This document shows, in pieces, positions 44,296 through 54,678 of a stretch of DNA of 64,000 bases. The translations under genes were made by a program, and so were the position numbers. The stretch is from contig CALXBE010000007.1 in the NCBI GenBank assembly GCA_944386495.1, forward strand, positions 1 through 64,000, given 5' to 3'. Source of the DNA: an uncultured Gemmiger sp. GTDB taxonomy: Bacteria; Bacillota; Clostridia; Oscillospirales; Ruminococcaceae. Under the pieces are notes generated by a model. That model did not search any database and was not told the origin of the DNA. It saw only the letters and a list, made by a program, of their open reading frames with translations. Each line of letters begins with the position of its first letter. The first letter of the stretch is position 1.

Positions 44296-46665
44296 ATGGA
44301 TTGTCTCAGATCGATCACATCCTTCCTGAGAAAAAAACCTCTTCTGATTTTTATTCTGGCGCTGGAGCTGCTGGTACTGCTCTGGGTGGGTTCCCTCTGT
44401 TTCCTGCCCCGGACCAGCCTGACCATTTCAGGTGCGGATATGCAGTCCACCGAAAACTTCCCGGTCACCTGGAACGAGGACGGTTCTGCCACCACCTTTG
44501 TGGAACTCCCGGTGGACGAGGCTCCCATGCTGGAAAAAGGGTTGGAGCTTGCCCCGGGAGCCTATGACATCCAGGTGGCCTACCAGTCCATTGCCACCCC
44601 GCAGGGTTCCACTCCGGACGAATACTGTTATGCCGGCTGGGTCTCGGTGGAATCCGATTCCAATCCCAACGGTATTCTGTCCAAACGGCTTTATCTCCGG
44701 GATCGAGCCACCCAGGCGGTGGAACGGTTCACCATCCGGCTGGGCGGCCAGAGCGACGACCTTACTCTGCGGGTCTATCAATACGGCTACGGGACCCTGA
44801 CCATCCAGCAGATTCAAATCCAGGAAAGCATGGCTTACCGTTTTGCCCGGGTCCTGGGCTTTTTGGGAATATTTGCAGCAGTGGACCTTCTTTACCTGGT
44901 TTTTGCGGATAATCCTATTTTAAAATTGAAAAAGACCCAGAAATATGTGGTGCTGGGAGTCCTCCTTATCACCGTCTTTGGGAGTATCGTTTTCTTTTCC
45001 GACTTCCTGCTCCAGGGCCACGATTTGAAATTCCATCTCTACCGAATCATGAATTTGGCCCAGTCTCTGCGCCAGGGACAGATTCCCCAGAGACTCCAGG
45101 CGGAAATGCTGAACGGATATGGCTATGCCGCCCCTCTTTTTTACGGAGAGCTTTTCCTTCTTTTCCCTGCCCTCCTGCTCCTGTTGGGAGTATCGGTCCA
45201 GATGGCCTACCAGATGTACGCCGTGGCTATCACCCTTCTTACCTGCTTCATCGCCTACTGGTGCTTCAATAAAATGACCGGAGACTGGAAAAAGTCCCTG
45301 TTTGGAGCAGCGCTCTACACCCTGTCCGCCTATCGGATCATCAATGTGATTCTCCGCTCCTCTGTGGGAGAATACACCGCCATCTCTTTCTTCCCCCTGG
45401 TTCTCTACGGCTTTTACCGGGTTTATACTGCCCCTGACCGGGAGAAAATCCCATTGGGCGGTTATCTTCCCATTGTGCTGGGGCTCACAGGAATTTTGCA
45501 GTCCCATTCTCTGAGCTGTGAAATTACAGCTTTCTTTATTGGGGCAGCTGTTTTGGTCTACATAAAGAAAACCATTCAGCCACAGCGGTTCCTGGCACTG
45601 GCCAAAGCCGCTCTCCTCACCCTTCTTCTGAACGCCTGGTATCTCATTCCCTTTATCCAGTCCATTCTCACCACCAAACTGAGTTTGTCCAATGCCAATG
45701 CAGAGACAAACGCGCCCTATCTGATGCAGATTTTTGCAGTTTTCCCCGATGTTCTGGGCGGCAGTTTTGGCCGAGGGACCCAGCAGGAGCTTCCCATGAT
45801 GATTGGACCTGCCCTTGCAGCCGCCCTGATCATCTGGTTCTTCTGGCGGATTCGCCAGAGCGGCAGCAGCAAAAAGGACTCGGATTTGGGCGCCGCCTCC
45901 GCCTTCTTCCTCTGGGGTGCCGCCGCCCTGGTACTTGCCACCAATTTCATCCCCTGGAATAATCTGGAAAGCATCAGTCCTCTTCTGTACAAGCTGGCCA
46001 TGATGATTCAATTCCCCATGCGTTATCTTGGTTTTGCCGGATGCTTCCTGGTCTTTGGAGCGGTTCTTCTGGCAGGTCAGATGGAACGGCAGGGTCTGAC
46101 TCAGTGGGCCAACATCTTCATCTGTGTCACTCTGGGACTGTCCATCCTGACCACCGGCAGCCTGTCCACCAAGGCTGCCAACGACCTGGAGGAAACCCAG
46201 ATGTTCAGCCCCGGAGCCATCGAAACCCTCCATGTCATGAGCGGGGAATATGTACTTTTCGGCACGGATATGGATGCTTTGAAAAGCAGGGAGCTGTTCG
46301 AGGGGGAGGGTGTTGCCGCTGAGAACTATACCCGTGAGGGGCTCCATTCCCAGGTATGGTGCGAAAACATCTCTGAAGAAGATTCCTATCTGGACCTTCC
46401 CGTTGCCGCCTACAGCAATTACCACGCCTGGCTGGAGGACGGACAGGAAACTGCCGTTTCCACCGGGGAGAACAACCGAATCCGCATCACCATCCCCACA
46501 GGTTATTCCGGAATGGTGGAACTGAATTATCAGGAACCGGTCCTCTGGCGGGTATGCGAGGGCATCTCGCTGGTCACCCTGGGCGGACTTCTGGTAGTGT
46601 TCTTTCGCAGAAAAAGCCTTAACGAAGCGCCGGCCCGGGTGAATCAGCTGCCGGACCAAGGTTAA
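44296..46665 (+). CDS. Polytopic membrane protein, PTPS-related / GT-C-like (paralogue 1)
   Basis: 789 residues from the ATG at 44296 (AAGGAG nine bases upstream). One N-terminal membrane helix is followed by an extracellular beta-rich domain (about residues 40-165), then some ten to twelve helices. The second half opens with GHDLKFHLYRIMNLAQSLRQGQIPQRLQAEMLNGYGY, an acidic motif in the first long loop as in GT-C glycosyltransferases and the 6-pyruvoyl-tetrahydropterin-synthase-related membrane family. A soluble C-terminal domain precedes the last helix. It probably transfers or modifies lipid-linked sugars, but this is inferred. It is paralogous to the gene at 49035. Confidence 0.8.
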   Translation: MDCLRSITSFLRKKPLLIFILALELLVLLWVGSLCFLPRTSLTISGADMQSTENFPVTWNEDGSATTFVELPVDEAPMLEKGLELAPGAYDIQVAYQSIATPQGSTPDEYCYAGWVSVESDSNPNGILSKRLYLRDRATQAVERFTIRLGGQSDDLTLRVYQYGYGTLTIQQIQIQESMAYRFARVLGFLGIFAAVDLLYLVFADNPILKLKKTQKYVVLGVLLITVFGSIVFFSDFLLQGHDLKFHLYRIMNLAQSLRQGQIPQRLQAEMLNGYGYAAPLFYGELFLLFPALLLLLGVSVQMAYQMYAVAITLLTCFIAYWCFNKMTGDWKKSLFGAALYTLSAYRIINVILRSSVGEYTAISFFPLVLYGFYRVYTAPDREKIPLGGYLPIVLGLTGILQSHSLSCEITAFFIGAAVLVYIKKTIQPQRFLALAKAALLTLLLNAWYLIPFIQSILTTKLSLSNANAETNAPYLMQIFAVFPDVLGGSFGRGTQQELPMMIGPALAAALIIWFFWRIRQSGSSKKDSDLGAASAFFLWGAAALVLATNFIPWNNLESISPLLYKLAMMIQFPMRYLGFAGCFLVFGAVLLAGQMERQGLTQWANIFICVTLGLSILTTGSLSTKAANDLEETQMFSPGAIETLHVMSGEYVLFGTDMDALKSRELFEGEGVAAENYTREGLHSQVWCENISEEDSYLDLPVAAYSNYHAWLEDGQETAVSTGENNRIRITIPTGYSGMVELNYQEPVLWRVCEGISLVTLGGLLVVFFRRKSLNEAPARVNQLPDQG

Positions 46666-46679
46666 GTCCATCTTATTTT

Positions 46680-46706
46680 GTCCCGGAGGGATTTTCCCTC
46701 CGGGAC
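46680..46706. terminator. Terminator between paralogue 1 and the deacetylase gene
   Basis: Arms GTCCCGGAGGG and CCCTCCGGGAC with a 5-base loop, then TTTTTT on the plus strand. The genes converge here. Confidence 0.88.
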
Positions 46707-46713
46707 TTTTTTC

Positions 46714-47454
46714 TTATGATTTTCCCTTCCAGGTGGAGGGAATAATAAGGGCTTCCTTCTCCTCCTGGGTCAGCCGGGCCGCCAGCTGGTCCAGGGTGAC
46801 CAGCTGATACCCCTTTTCCTTCAGGGTCAGGATAATGGATTCCAGCACCCGGGCAGTTTCGGGGCAGTCGTGGAGGACCACCACATCCCCGTCCTTGATA
46901 TGGTCCACCACATTGGAGTAGATTTTATCCTCCTGCCCCGGTTCACTGTCCCGGCTGTCCACCGTCCACATAGCCAGGGTGATTCCCGCCTCCTGCTCCA
47001 CCTTTTGGGTATAGCTGCCGTAGGGCGGGCGGAGATACCGGAACTTATGGCCGGGCAGGATTTTCTCCAGTTCTTCCTGGGCCAGAGCCACCTCCTGTCG
47101 AATTTCTTCCCCTGTAAGGGCGGAGAGATTTTGGTGGGAATAGGTATGGCACTCCACCTGATGCCCTACCGTCTTCATCTCCCGGATGAGAAGCCGTCCC
47201 CCCTCCATCCGCTCCCCCACCAGGAAAAAGGTGGCCGGGGTCTGGGTCTGGTAGAGGATATCCAGAATCTGGGGCGTATACCGGGGGCTGGGGCCATCGT
47301 CAAAGGTGAGGGCCACCATGGGCCGGTCCGGGTCCAGGGTCTGGGTGATAGGCGGCCGGGAAAGCCGGCTGTACACGCCCCAGACCAGCAGGGCGGTCAC
47401 GGTGGCGATGAGCCCCAGCACAAAAAGGGAAAAGCAGATATTTTTTCTTTTCAT
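46714..47454 (-). CDS. Membrane-anchored polysaccharide deacetylase (NodB/CE4 domain)
   Basis: 246 residues from the ATG at 47454, which overlaps the glycosyltransferase stop (ATGA); a GTG two codons earlier is possible. An N-terminal signal anchor (about residues 7-27) is followed by a CE4 domain: TFDDGP with Asp52-Asp53, HTYSHQNL with metal-binding His103 and His107, RPPYGS, and LHDCPETA. It should remove N-acetyl groups from an extracellular glycan such as poly-N-acetylglucosamine or peptidoglycan. Translational coupling to a GT2 synthase points to the product of that enzyme. Confidence 0.92.
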   Translation of the reverse strand: MKRKNICFSLFVLGLIATVTALLVWGVYSRLSRPPITQTLDPDRPMVALTFDDGPSPRYTPQILDILYQTQTPATFFLVGERMEGGRLLIREMKTVGHQVECHTYSHQNLSALTGEEIRQEVALAQEELEKILPGHKFRYLRPPYGSYTQKVEQEAGITLAMWTVDSRDSEPGQEDKIYSNVVDHIKDGDVVVLHDCPETARVLESIILTLKEKGYQLVTLDQLAARLTQEEKEALIIPSTWKGKS

Positions 47455-48719
47455 TTCCACTCCCCCTTTCTGTGAAAAAGATGGATCATATACCCATGAA
47501 GGGCCGCCGTGCTCTGAAGTCCCTGGAACACCAGCAGGAAAGCAATGAATCCCGGCAGGCTGTTATGGAAGGGAATTCCCAGCTTTTTCTGATAAAGGTA
47601 AACGGTGGCGGAGAGCAAGGCTCCCACTGCCACGGTGAAGATGGTCAGGGCTCCCACCAGGCAGAAGCAGCCCATACAGGCCAGAATCAGCCCCGGGATA
47701 AAGCCCAGAAGAAAGGCCAAATCCAGATAAATCACTCCCATATTGAGGCAGGTAAAATAGCGGGAATAGGAATTTCCCTGCTGCCAGGGCTTTACCTGGG
47801 AGAGCCCCTCCAGCATCCCGATGGCCCAGCGCTTCCGCTGGTTATACAGGCCGTTCCAGGTCTGAGGCACGGTGGTATATCCCACCGCCCGGGGCTCGTA
47901 GGTGGAGGGCAGCCCTTTTTCCAGAAGCTGATAGGTAAGAACAATATCCTCCCCCATCCGGTCCTGCCAGCCTCCGGCCTCCCGCACCGCCTGGGTGGAA
48001 TAGGCGCTGAAAGCCCCCTGAGCCACCAGAGTGGAACGGTAGCTGCCCTGATACCGTTTGATGGCCGCAATGCTCATAAGGTAGTCGTAAATCTGCATTT
48101 TGGCGCAGAGGGTCCGGGTGGGACAGTCCACAAAAAGATTCCCCGCCACGCAGGCGCTTTGCCGGGCATTGATATGGTCCATGATCCGCTGGACCGCACT
48201 TTTTTCCAGGTAGGTGTCTGCATCCACCGTAATAAAGTAAGAGGTCTCCACCTGGGCCAGCCCGGTATTCAGGGCATGGGCCTTCCCCTTTTGGGCACAA
48301 TACAGGTATTCCACCTGCCGGTTTTCTCGGGCTTGTTCCTTTACCCGGAAAATCTCGCTGCGGGTCCGGTCAGTGGAGGCGTTATCCACCACCAGCACCC
48401 GGATTTTTCCCGGATAGTCCTGGTCCAGGACCCCCTGGATGGTCCGGGCCACAGTCTCCTCCTCGTTGTGGGCGCAGAGAATGACGGTGGTATCCTGCCC
48501 CGTATGGGGATAGGTCCTGCATTTCCAGTGAAGCAGGTTGGAGAAGAACATCCCGCTCATCATAAATCCGGGCAGAAGCGCCAGGCCGATGATAGCCCAC
48601 CACACATAGGCCGCAGGCAGGTAGCAGGAAGCCTCCTGGGCCCAGCCTATGGCAAACCAGACGGAAAGGCCCAGCCAGACACTTGCAAAAATCATGGTTG
48701 CCGCAAATTTCCCTTTCAA
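47451..48719 (-). CDS. Processive-type family 2 glycosyltransferase (membrane)
   Basis: About 422 residues with a TTG start at 48719 preceded by AAAGGGGGTG; TTG at 48740 or GTG at 48728 are alternatives. Two N-terminal helices are followed by a GT-A domain with VVDNASTDRT, DAD, GED and QRKRW, the D,D,D,QxxRW set of cellulose/hyaluronan/PgaC-type synthases, and then three or four C-terminal helices. It likely polymerises a beta-linked glycan at the membrane. It forms an operon with the deacetylase, a layout like the icaA/icaB or pgaC/pgaB pairs, though the remaining ica/pga genes are absent. Confidence 0.9.
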   Translation of the reverse strand: MKGKFAATMIFASVWLGLSVWFAIGWAQEASCYLPAAYVWWAIIGLALLPGFMMSGMFFSNLLHWKCRTYPHTGQDTTVILCAHNEEETVARTIQGVLDQDYPGKIRVLVVDNASTDRTRSEIFRVKEQARENRQVEYLYCAQKGKAHALNTGLAQVETSYFITVDADTYLEKSAVQRIMDHINARQSACVAGNLFVDCPTRTLCAKMQIYDYLMSIAAIKRYQGSYRSTLVAQGAFSAYSTQAVREAGGWQDRMGEDIVLTYQLLEKGLPSTYEPRAVGYTTVPQTWNGLYNQRKRWAIGMLEGLSQVKPWQQGNSYSRYFTCLNMGVIYLDLAFLLGFIPGLILACMGCFCLVGALTIFTVAVGALLSATVYLYQKKLGIPFHNSLPGFIAFLLVFQGLQSTAALHGYMIHLFHRKGEWK

Positions 48720-49034
48720 TGGAATCACCCCCTTTCCCAACCTATGCCGGCCGGGAAAGAAGGGTTCCGGACATTTTCCTGCTAAAAAGCTTCTTTCCTT
48801 TCAAAAGCAAAAAAGGACTTTTTCAGATCCTCCCGACGGGAAAAATCTGTTCAAAGTCCATGATTTCATTTATTTATCTTCTCATCCCACGGAGAAAGGA
48901 ACTGTTCTATTTATTGCTTTTATGTCAGTTTTATATATAATAGTAATGTATCTGCAAAAAGCCAGAGAGACTTTTGCCGCTCTTTTTCGCCTGGTCAGGA
49001 AAAATCCGCAACTCAGGAAATGAGGTATCTTTTT
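48720..49034. other. Divergent intergenic region
   Basis: A plus-strand promoter for the following gene is plausible: TTGCTT (48914-48919), 16 bases, TATAAT (48936-48941). I found no clear promoter for the glycosyltransferase operon and no gene. Confidence 0.5.
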
Positions 49035-51377
49035 ATGTCTGCACTTTTAAAAACCGCAAAGGCCCACCGAGCCCTGACATTTCTTCTGATTCTGGAAGTT
49101 CTGTTTCTGGCCGGGCTGCTGGCCGTCTCCCTGATTCGGCCGCAAACGGTGGTAACCATTTCCTGGCAGGACATTCAGCCCACCTATGATTTTCCGGTGA
49201 CCGCCAGCGCAGAACAGGGAATCCAAGTATATTCCCCGGAACCGGTGGACCACGAAACTGTCTTTTCCCAGAAAGTTCCTCTGCCCAGCGGAGCCTACGA
49301 TGTCAATGTCCAATACCAGTCGGTGTCCAATCCCAAAGACCCCTCTTACAACATGTACAATTTTGCCGGTCATATTTCGTTCCGGCTGGACTCCAACCCC
49401 CAGGCCCTCCAGACAGAATTAATCAATTTGCCTGACAGCGACACTTCCACCAGCGGGCGAATCTGGCTCCGCCTGGGAGCCGGCGCCGATGATTTGACCA
49501 TGGATGTAGAGTACTACGGATATGGCTTGCTGGCCATCCAGCAGATAGAGTTCCGGGAGTGCATGCCCTACCGGGCTGCCCGAATCCTTGGCTTTCTGGC
49601 CTTCTTCGCCGTTATTGACCTGGTAATTCTTTTCTTCCTGAATGGTAAACTGCTGGGGCTCACAGAAAAAAAGCAGTATCTGGTTCTGGGGCTTGTGGCA
49701 ATCACTGTTTTTTCCAGCCTGCTGTTCTTCAACAGTTCTCTCCTCAATGACGGTGATTTGGAATTTCACCTTAACAGAATCGCTTCCCTCTCCCAAGCCT
49801 TTGCAGAGGGGCAGATTCCCCAGCGCATTCAAACACAGATGCTCAATGGATACGGATATACCACACCTCTGTTTTATGGCGATTTGTTCCTGGTCCTGCC
49901 CTCTCTGCTTTTGCTGTTGGACATTCCCCTCCAGACTGCGTATCAGGTATATGTTGTAGCCGTCAATCTGGCCACCACACTGATCACCTATTGGTGTCTG
50001 AAAAAGATGGTGCAGGATTCCTGGAAGGCTCTGGCAGGGACTACCCTTTATCTTCTCTCCAGCTACCGTCTTCTGAATCTGATTCTTCGCTCTGCCGTTG
50101 GGGAGTACACTGCCATGACCTTTCTCCCCCTGATCCTGTACGGTTTTTATCGGCTCTACACTGCCGGGGAGGACGAAAAACTGGGGCTGCGTCAGTGCGC
50201 GCCTTTGATCCTGGGTTTTTCCGGAATCATCGAGTGTCACATCCTCTCCTGTGAGATGGTTGCCTTTTTCTCCATTGCTTTGATCCTGATCCTCTGGCGA
50301 AAAACCTTCCAGCCCCATCGATTTATGACTCTGGTAAAAGCCGGGGTGGCTTGCCTTCTGCTCAACGCCTGGTTTATTCTGCCCTTCCTTCAGTCCTTTT
50401 TGACTATGAAGGTGAATGTAAATTCCGGCGTGAACAGCGGCATTTCCTCCACTGCCAATTTCTACCAGCTCTTTTCCCTCTTTCCTTCTCCCTCCAACAT
50501 TTCCGGAAGCTGTGCTCAAGAGGAGCTTTCCCTCTCCATTGGTCCCGCCTTTGTGATTCTTCTGGGGGCATATCTCTGTTATTTCATCCATCAACTCCAT
50601 CACCCGGCCAAGGCAGAGGAATTCCGGAAGCTCAACTTCTTTTTCCTCTTTGGCATTGCAGCCATTTTCCTGTCTTCCTCCCTTATTCCCTGGGGAAACC
50701 TGCATCATATCAGCAGACTGCTTTACAGTCTGGTATCAATGATCCAATTTGCCTGGCGGTATCTGGGAATTGCTCTGGTCTGTCTCACCTTTGGTGCTGT
50801 CCTTCTTTGGGTCCGGCTGGAGAAAGAGATTTCGCCCAGATGGAGCAATCTGCTCCTGGGGATCATGGTGGGTGTGACTGTTTTTTCCGCCGGATACTTC
50901 TACACTTCTGCAGCCGACCGGATGAAATCTGAACAGGTGTTCTATACCGCCGATACCGATACCATGGAGATCATGCTTAAGGAATATCTTCCTTTCGGCA
51001 CCGACTATGTGGCCCTGGAAGAGGATCTTCTCGGCACAGGTGATGGTGTGGAAACCGGAAACCTGGAACGGCAGGGTGTCCGGTCCAGTCTCTGGTGCCG
51101 AAACAGTTCCAAAACCGAATCCTGGGTAGATCTGCCCATTCTGGCCTATGACAATTATCATGCCTCCCTGGAGGATGGTTCTCCCGCCACCCTTTCAACG
51201 GGGGAGAACAACCGGATTCGGGTAACGCTCCCCGCCGGGTATGAGGGAGTCATTACCGTGGAGTACCGTCCCCCGGTTTACTGGAGGGTCTCCGAAGCGG
51301 TTTCCCTGGTGACCCTGGCCGGATTTACCACTGCTCTGATTCTGGAAAAAAAGAAAAAAGCATCTCTTTCCCAATAA
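49035..51377 (+). CDS. Polytopic membrane protein, PTPS-related / GT-C-like (paralogue 2)
   Basis: 780 residues from the ATG at 49035, preceded by GAGG; an in-frame ATG at 49020 is possible. It has the same architecture as the protein at 44296: signal-like first helix, beta-rich outer domain with SGAYDVNVQYQSVSNPKDPS, then the loop LNDGDLEFHLNRIASLSQAFAEGQIPQ and about a dozen helices, a soluble C-terminal part (LPAGYEGVITVEYRPPVYWRV) and a final helix. The two share long stretches such as QMLNGYGY, GEYTA and LLNAW, so they arose by duplication. The role is likely in the same glycan pathway as the GT2/deacetylase pair, by position only. Confidence 0.8.
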   Translation: MSALLKTAKAHRALTFLLILEVLFLAGLLAVSLIRPQTVVTISWQDIQPTYDFPVTASAEQGIQVYSPEPVDHETVFSQKVPLPSGAYDVNVQYQSVSNPKDPSYNMYNFAGHISFRLDSNPQALQTELINLPDSDTSTSGRIWLRLGAGADDLTMDVEYYGYGLLAIQQIEFRECMPYRAARILGFLAFFAVIDLVILFFLNGKLLGLTEKKQYLVLGLVAITVFSSLLFFNSSLLNDGDLEFHLNRIASLSQAFAEGQIPQRIQTQMLNGYGYTTPLFYGDLFLVLPSLLLLLDIPLQTAYQVYVVAVNLATTLITYWCLKKMVQDSWKALAGTTLYLLSSYRLLNLILRSAVGEYTAMTFLPLILYGFYRLYTAGEDEKLGLRQCAPLILGFSGIIECHILSCEMVAFFSIALILILWRKTFQPHRFMTLVKAGVACLLLNAWFILPFLQSFLTMKVNVNSGVNSGISSTANFYQLFSLFPSPSNISGSCAQEELSLSIGPAFVILLGAYLCYFIHQLHHPAKAEEFRKLNFFFLFGIAAIFLSSSLIPWGNLHHISRLLYSLVSMIQFAWRYLGIALVCLTFGAVLLWVRLEKEISPRWSNLLLGIMVGVTVFSAGYFYTSAADRMKSEQVFYTADTDTMEIMLKEYLPFGTDYVALEEDLLGTGDGVETGNLERQGVRSSLWCRNSSKTESWVDLPILAYDNYHASLEDGSPATLSTGENNRIRVTLPAGYEGVITVEYRPPVYWRVSEAVSLVTLAGFTTALILEKKKKASLSQ

Positions 51378-51381
51378 CACA

Positions 51382-51416
51382 AAAAAGCCCCGCAGGAAAC
51401 TCCTGCGGGGCTTTTT
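51382..51416. terminator. Terminator between paralogue 2 and pckA
   Basis: Perfect 16-base arms AAAAAGCCCCGCAGGA and complement with a 3-base loop, symmetric and usable from both strands. Confidence 0.92.
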
Positions 51417-51430
51417 ATTATGAAGATTGA

Positions 51431-53038
<1,608 letters not shown>

Positions 53039-53143
53039 TGTTTTGTCCTCCTAGAATGCAATTTGAAACAGCAGACAGCGGTAAAAACGCATCAGCATAT
53101 TCCTGAACTAAAGATGTTGACAGCTTGAAACCATCTTTCGCTG

Positions 53144-53171
53144 TTTATATTATAGCCTTCCCGCCTGTCAA
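53144..53171 (-). promoter_or_regulatory. Promoter of pckA
   Basis: Minus-strand TTGACA (53166-53171), 16-base spacer, TATAAA (53144-53149). A small AAAGATG/CATCTTT repeat follows within the leader (53110-53138) and could be an operator or hairpin. Confidence 0.68.
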
Positions 53172-53296
53172 GCGCAAGTGGTCAGATGGACTAATTCGGG
53201 TAAGCGCCACCCGCAATTTTGGATATCTTGACCAATTCCCACCTGCAATAGTGCAAAATGTTTTTCCCTTGCGGCCACCTATTCCGGCAGTTACAA

Positions 53297-53380
53297 AACA
53301 GAAGGAGCCGGGCATCTGCCCGGCTCCTTCTGTTCCCTTGGCGACTTCTCCACAAGCAGTGGAAAAAGTTCCTGTCCCTT
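53297..53380 (-). ncRNA. Candidate small RNA or attenuated leader upstream of pckA
   Basis: Starts about 53380 from the promoter at 53387-53415 and ends at a hairpin with perfect 17-base arms (53297-53313 and 53318-53334; AACAGAAGGAGCCGGGC, loop of 4) followed by TTTG on the minus strand. The body has one small CCAC/GTGG hairpin and no start codon with a usable frame. About 85-90 nt. It could be a free sRNA or a premature stop of a second pckA transcript. Confidence 0.55.
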
Positions 53381-53386
53381 AATTGT

Positions 53387-53454
53387 ATTATATGTCTTTT
53401 TCAGGGCAGAAGCAATCAGGGGATTTTTATAGTTGGCAGTTATAAAAGTTATAT
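53387..53454 (-). promoter_or_regulatory. Promoter and upstream block homologous to the tctC promoter
   Basis: Minus-strand TTGCTT (53410-53415), 17 bases, TATAAT (53387-53392). The 42 bases at 53413-53454 match 57994-58035 of the tctC promoter at about 33 positions, in the same register to the -35 box. This implies a shared activator site. Confidence 0.7.
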
Positions 53455-53609
53455 TCTAAGCCTCCTCGCCCCTAAAATCATCGTCTGCTTCCTGTAATTC
53501 TTTTGTTTTCCAGTGGAAATCAGGGCGGAAGCCTCATACAGCAAATGCATGAAAAACCGCCCGCCTTACATCGCTATTTAGAAAATCGGGTTATTGGCAG
53601 CTAAAAAAG

Positions 53610-53641
53610 CAGCGGCCCGGAAAAAGCCTTCCGGGCCGCTG
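53610..53641 (-). terminator. Terminator of the tctCBA-esterase operon
   Basis: Arms CAGCGGCCCGGAA and TTCCGGGCCGCTG with a short loop, followed on the minus strand by a T run. Confidence 0.88.
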
Positions 53642-53663
53642 TGCTGTATTTTCCGCCGATGTT

Positions 53664-54593
53664 TTATTTCAGGTACCGGTTGAAAAAATCCAGAATAACC
53701 TGTTTTGTGGAGGGCTGGAAAAACTCCCGTGTTCCATGGCCTCCGTTTTTCAGAATGTACAGCCAGGTCTGATCTTCCAGCCCCAGCTCAATCATTTTCC
53801 GGTAAAGTTCTTCACTGATCTCGCAGTCCACCAGCGGGTCCTGGTCCCCATGAAGAATGGCAAGAGGGGCCATATCCTCATGAAGATACCGGATAGAACT
53901 TGCCTTATCTGCCAGCTCCAGAATCTCCTCCCGGTTCATATCCCGGGTGATCCCCAGCAGGGCACCCTCGTGGGTCTCATCCATACTGTGCCAGCGGTAA
54001 GAAGGGTCCTGAATCAGTTCCATATTCTTTTTGGCACAGTAGCTTACATCCGCCGGGCCAAACATATCCACCGCAGCCTGGATCTTACTGGACTCCTGGC
54101 TGTACTCCCGGGACTCGCAGTCATCCTGGTTCAGCGCCATCCAGGTGGACAGATGTCCCCCCGCAGAGCGCCCTATGACTCCTATCTTATCCGGGTCCAG
54201 GTTATATTCCCGGGCATGGGCCCGGAGAAACCGCACGGCGGTTTTGCAGTCTATCAACTGGTCAGGGAAATGCCCCTGGGCGCTGCTGCGGTAATAAATG
54301 CAGGCTACGGCATACCCGGCTTCCGCCAGGAATTCCATCTCGGCTGCCATAAGGTTCTTATCGCAGCCCCTCCAGCCTGCCCCGTTGATCCAAACAATCA
54401 CAGGCTGTTTTCCGGTGGAGACCTCATCGTCCCTGCCGTCCGCCAGCCGCATTTCGCTGTTGCCGTTCTGAACCATAAGGGATAGGTACAAGTCCAGGGG
54501 GCCGCCCTCCAGGTCCGTCACATGGGAGTAGCAGATATTATCAATAAAATTTATGCTTCTTCGTTCTTTGCCGGGATCAATTACCCTACGCAT
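53664..54593 (-). CDS. Alpha/beta hydrolase (carboxylesterase, BD-FAE/Est-like)
   Basis: 309 residues from the ATG at 54593 with GAGGTG upstream; the extension to 54662 is not supported. Oxyanion-hole region WINGAGWRGCDK near residue 68, nucleophile Ser143 in GRSAGG, acid in HGDQDPLVD and a C-terminal GGHG histidine form the catalytic set. No signal peptide, so it acts in the cytoplasm. As the last gene of the tripartite transporter operon it probably hydrolyses an ester brought in by TctABC. The substrate is unknown. Confidence 0.85.
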   Translation of the reverse strand: MRRVIDPGKERRSINFIDNICYSHVTDLEGGPLDLYLSLMVQNGNSEMRLADGRDDEVSTGKQPVIVWINGAGWRGCDKNLMAAEMEFLAEAGYAVACIYYRSSAQGHFPDQLIDCKTAVRFLRAHAREYNLDPDKIGVIGRSAGGHLSTWMALNQDDCESREYSQESSKIQAAVDMFGPADVSYCAKKNMELIQDPSYRWHSMDETHEGALLGITRDMNREEILELADKASSIRYLHEDMAPLAILHGDQDPLVDCEISEELYRKMIELGLEDQTWLYILKNGGHGTREFFQPSTKQVILDFFNRYLK

Positions 54594-54678
54594 TTTGCAC
54601 CTCGTTCTCCTGGAACCGGCAGGCCGGACCTGAAAATTCCGGTCCGGCGCCGCTTTTTCCAAAATTATCTCAGGGAAA

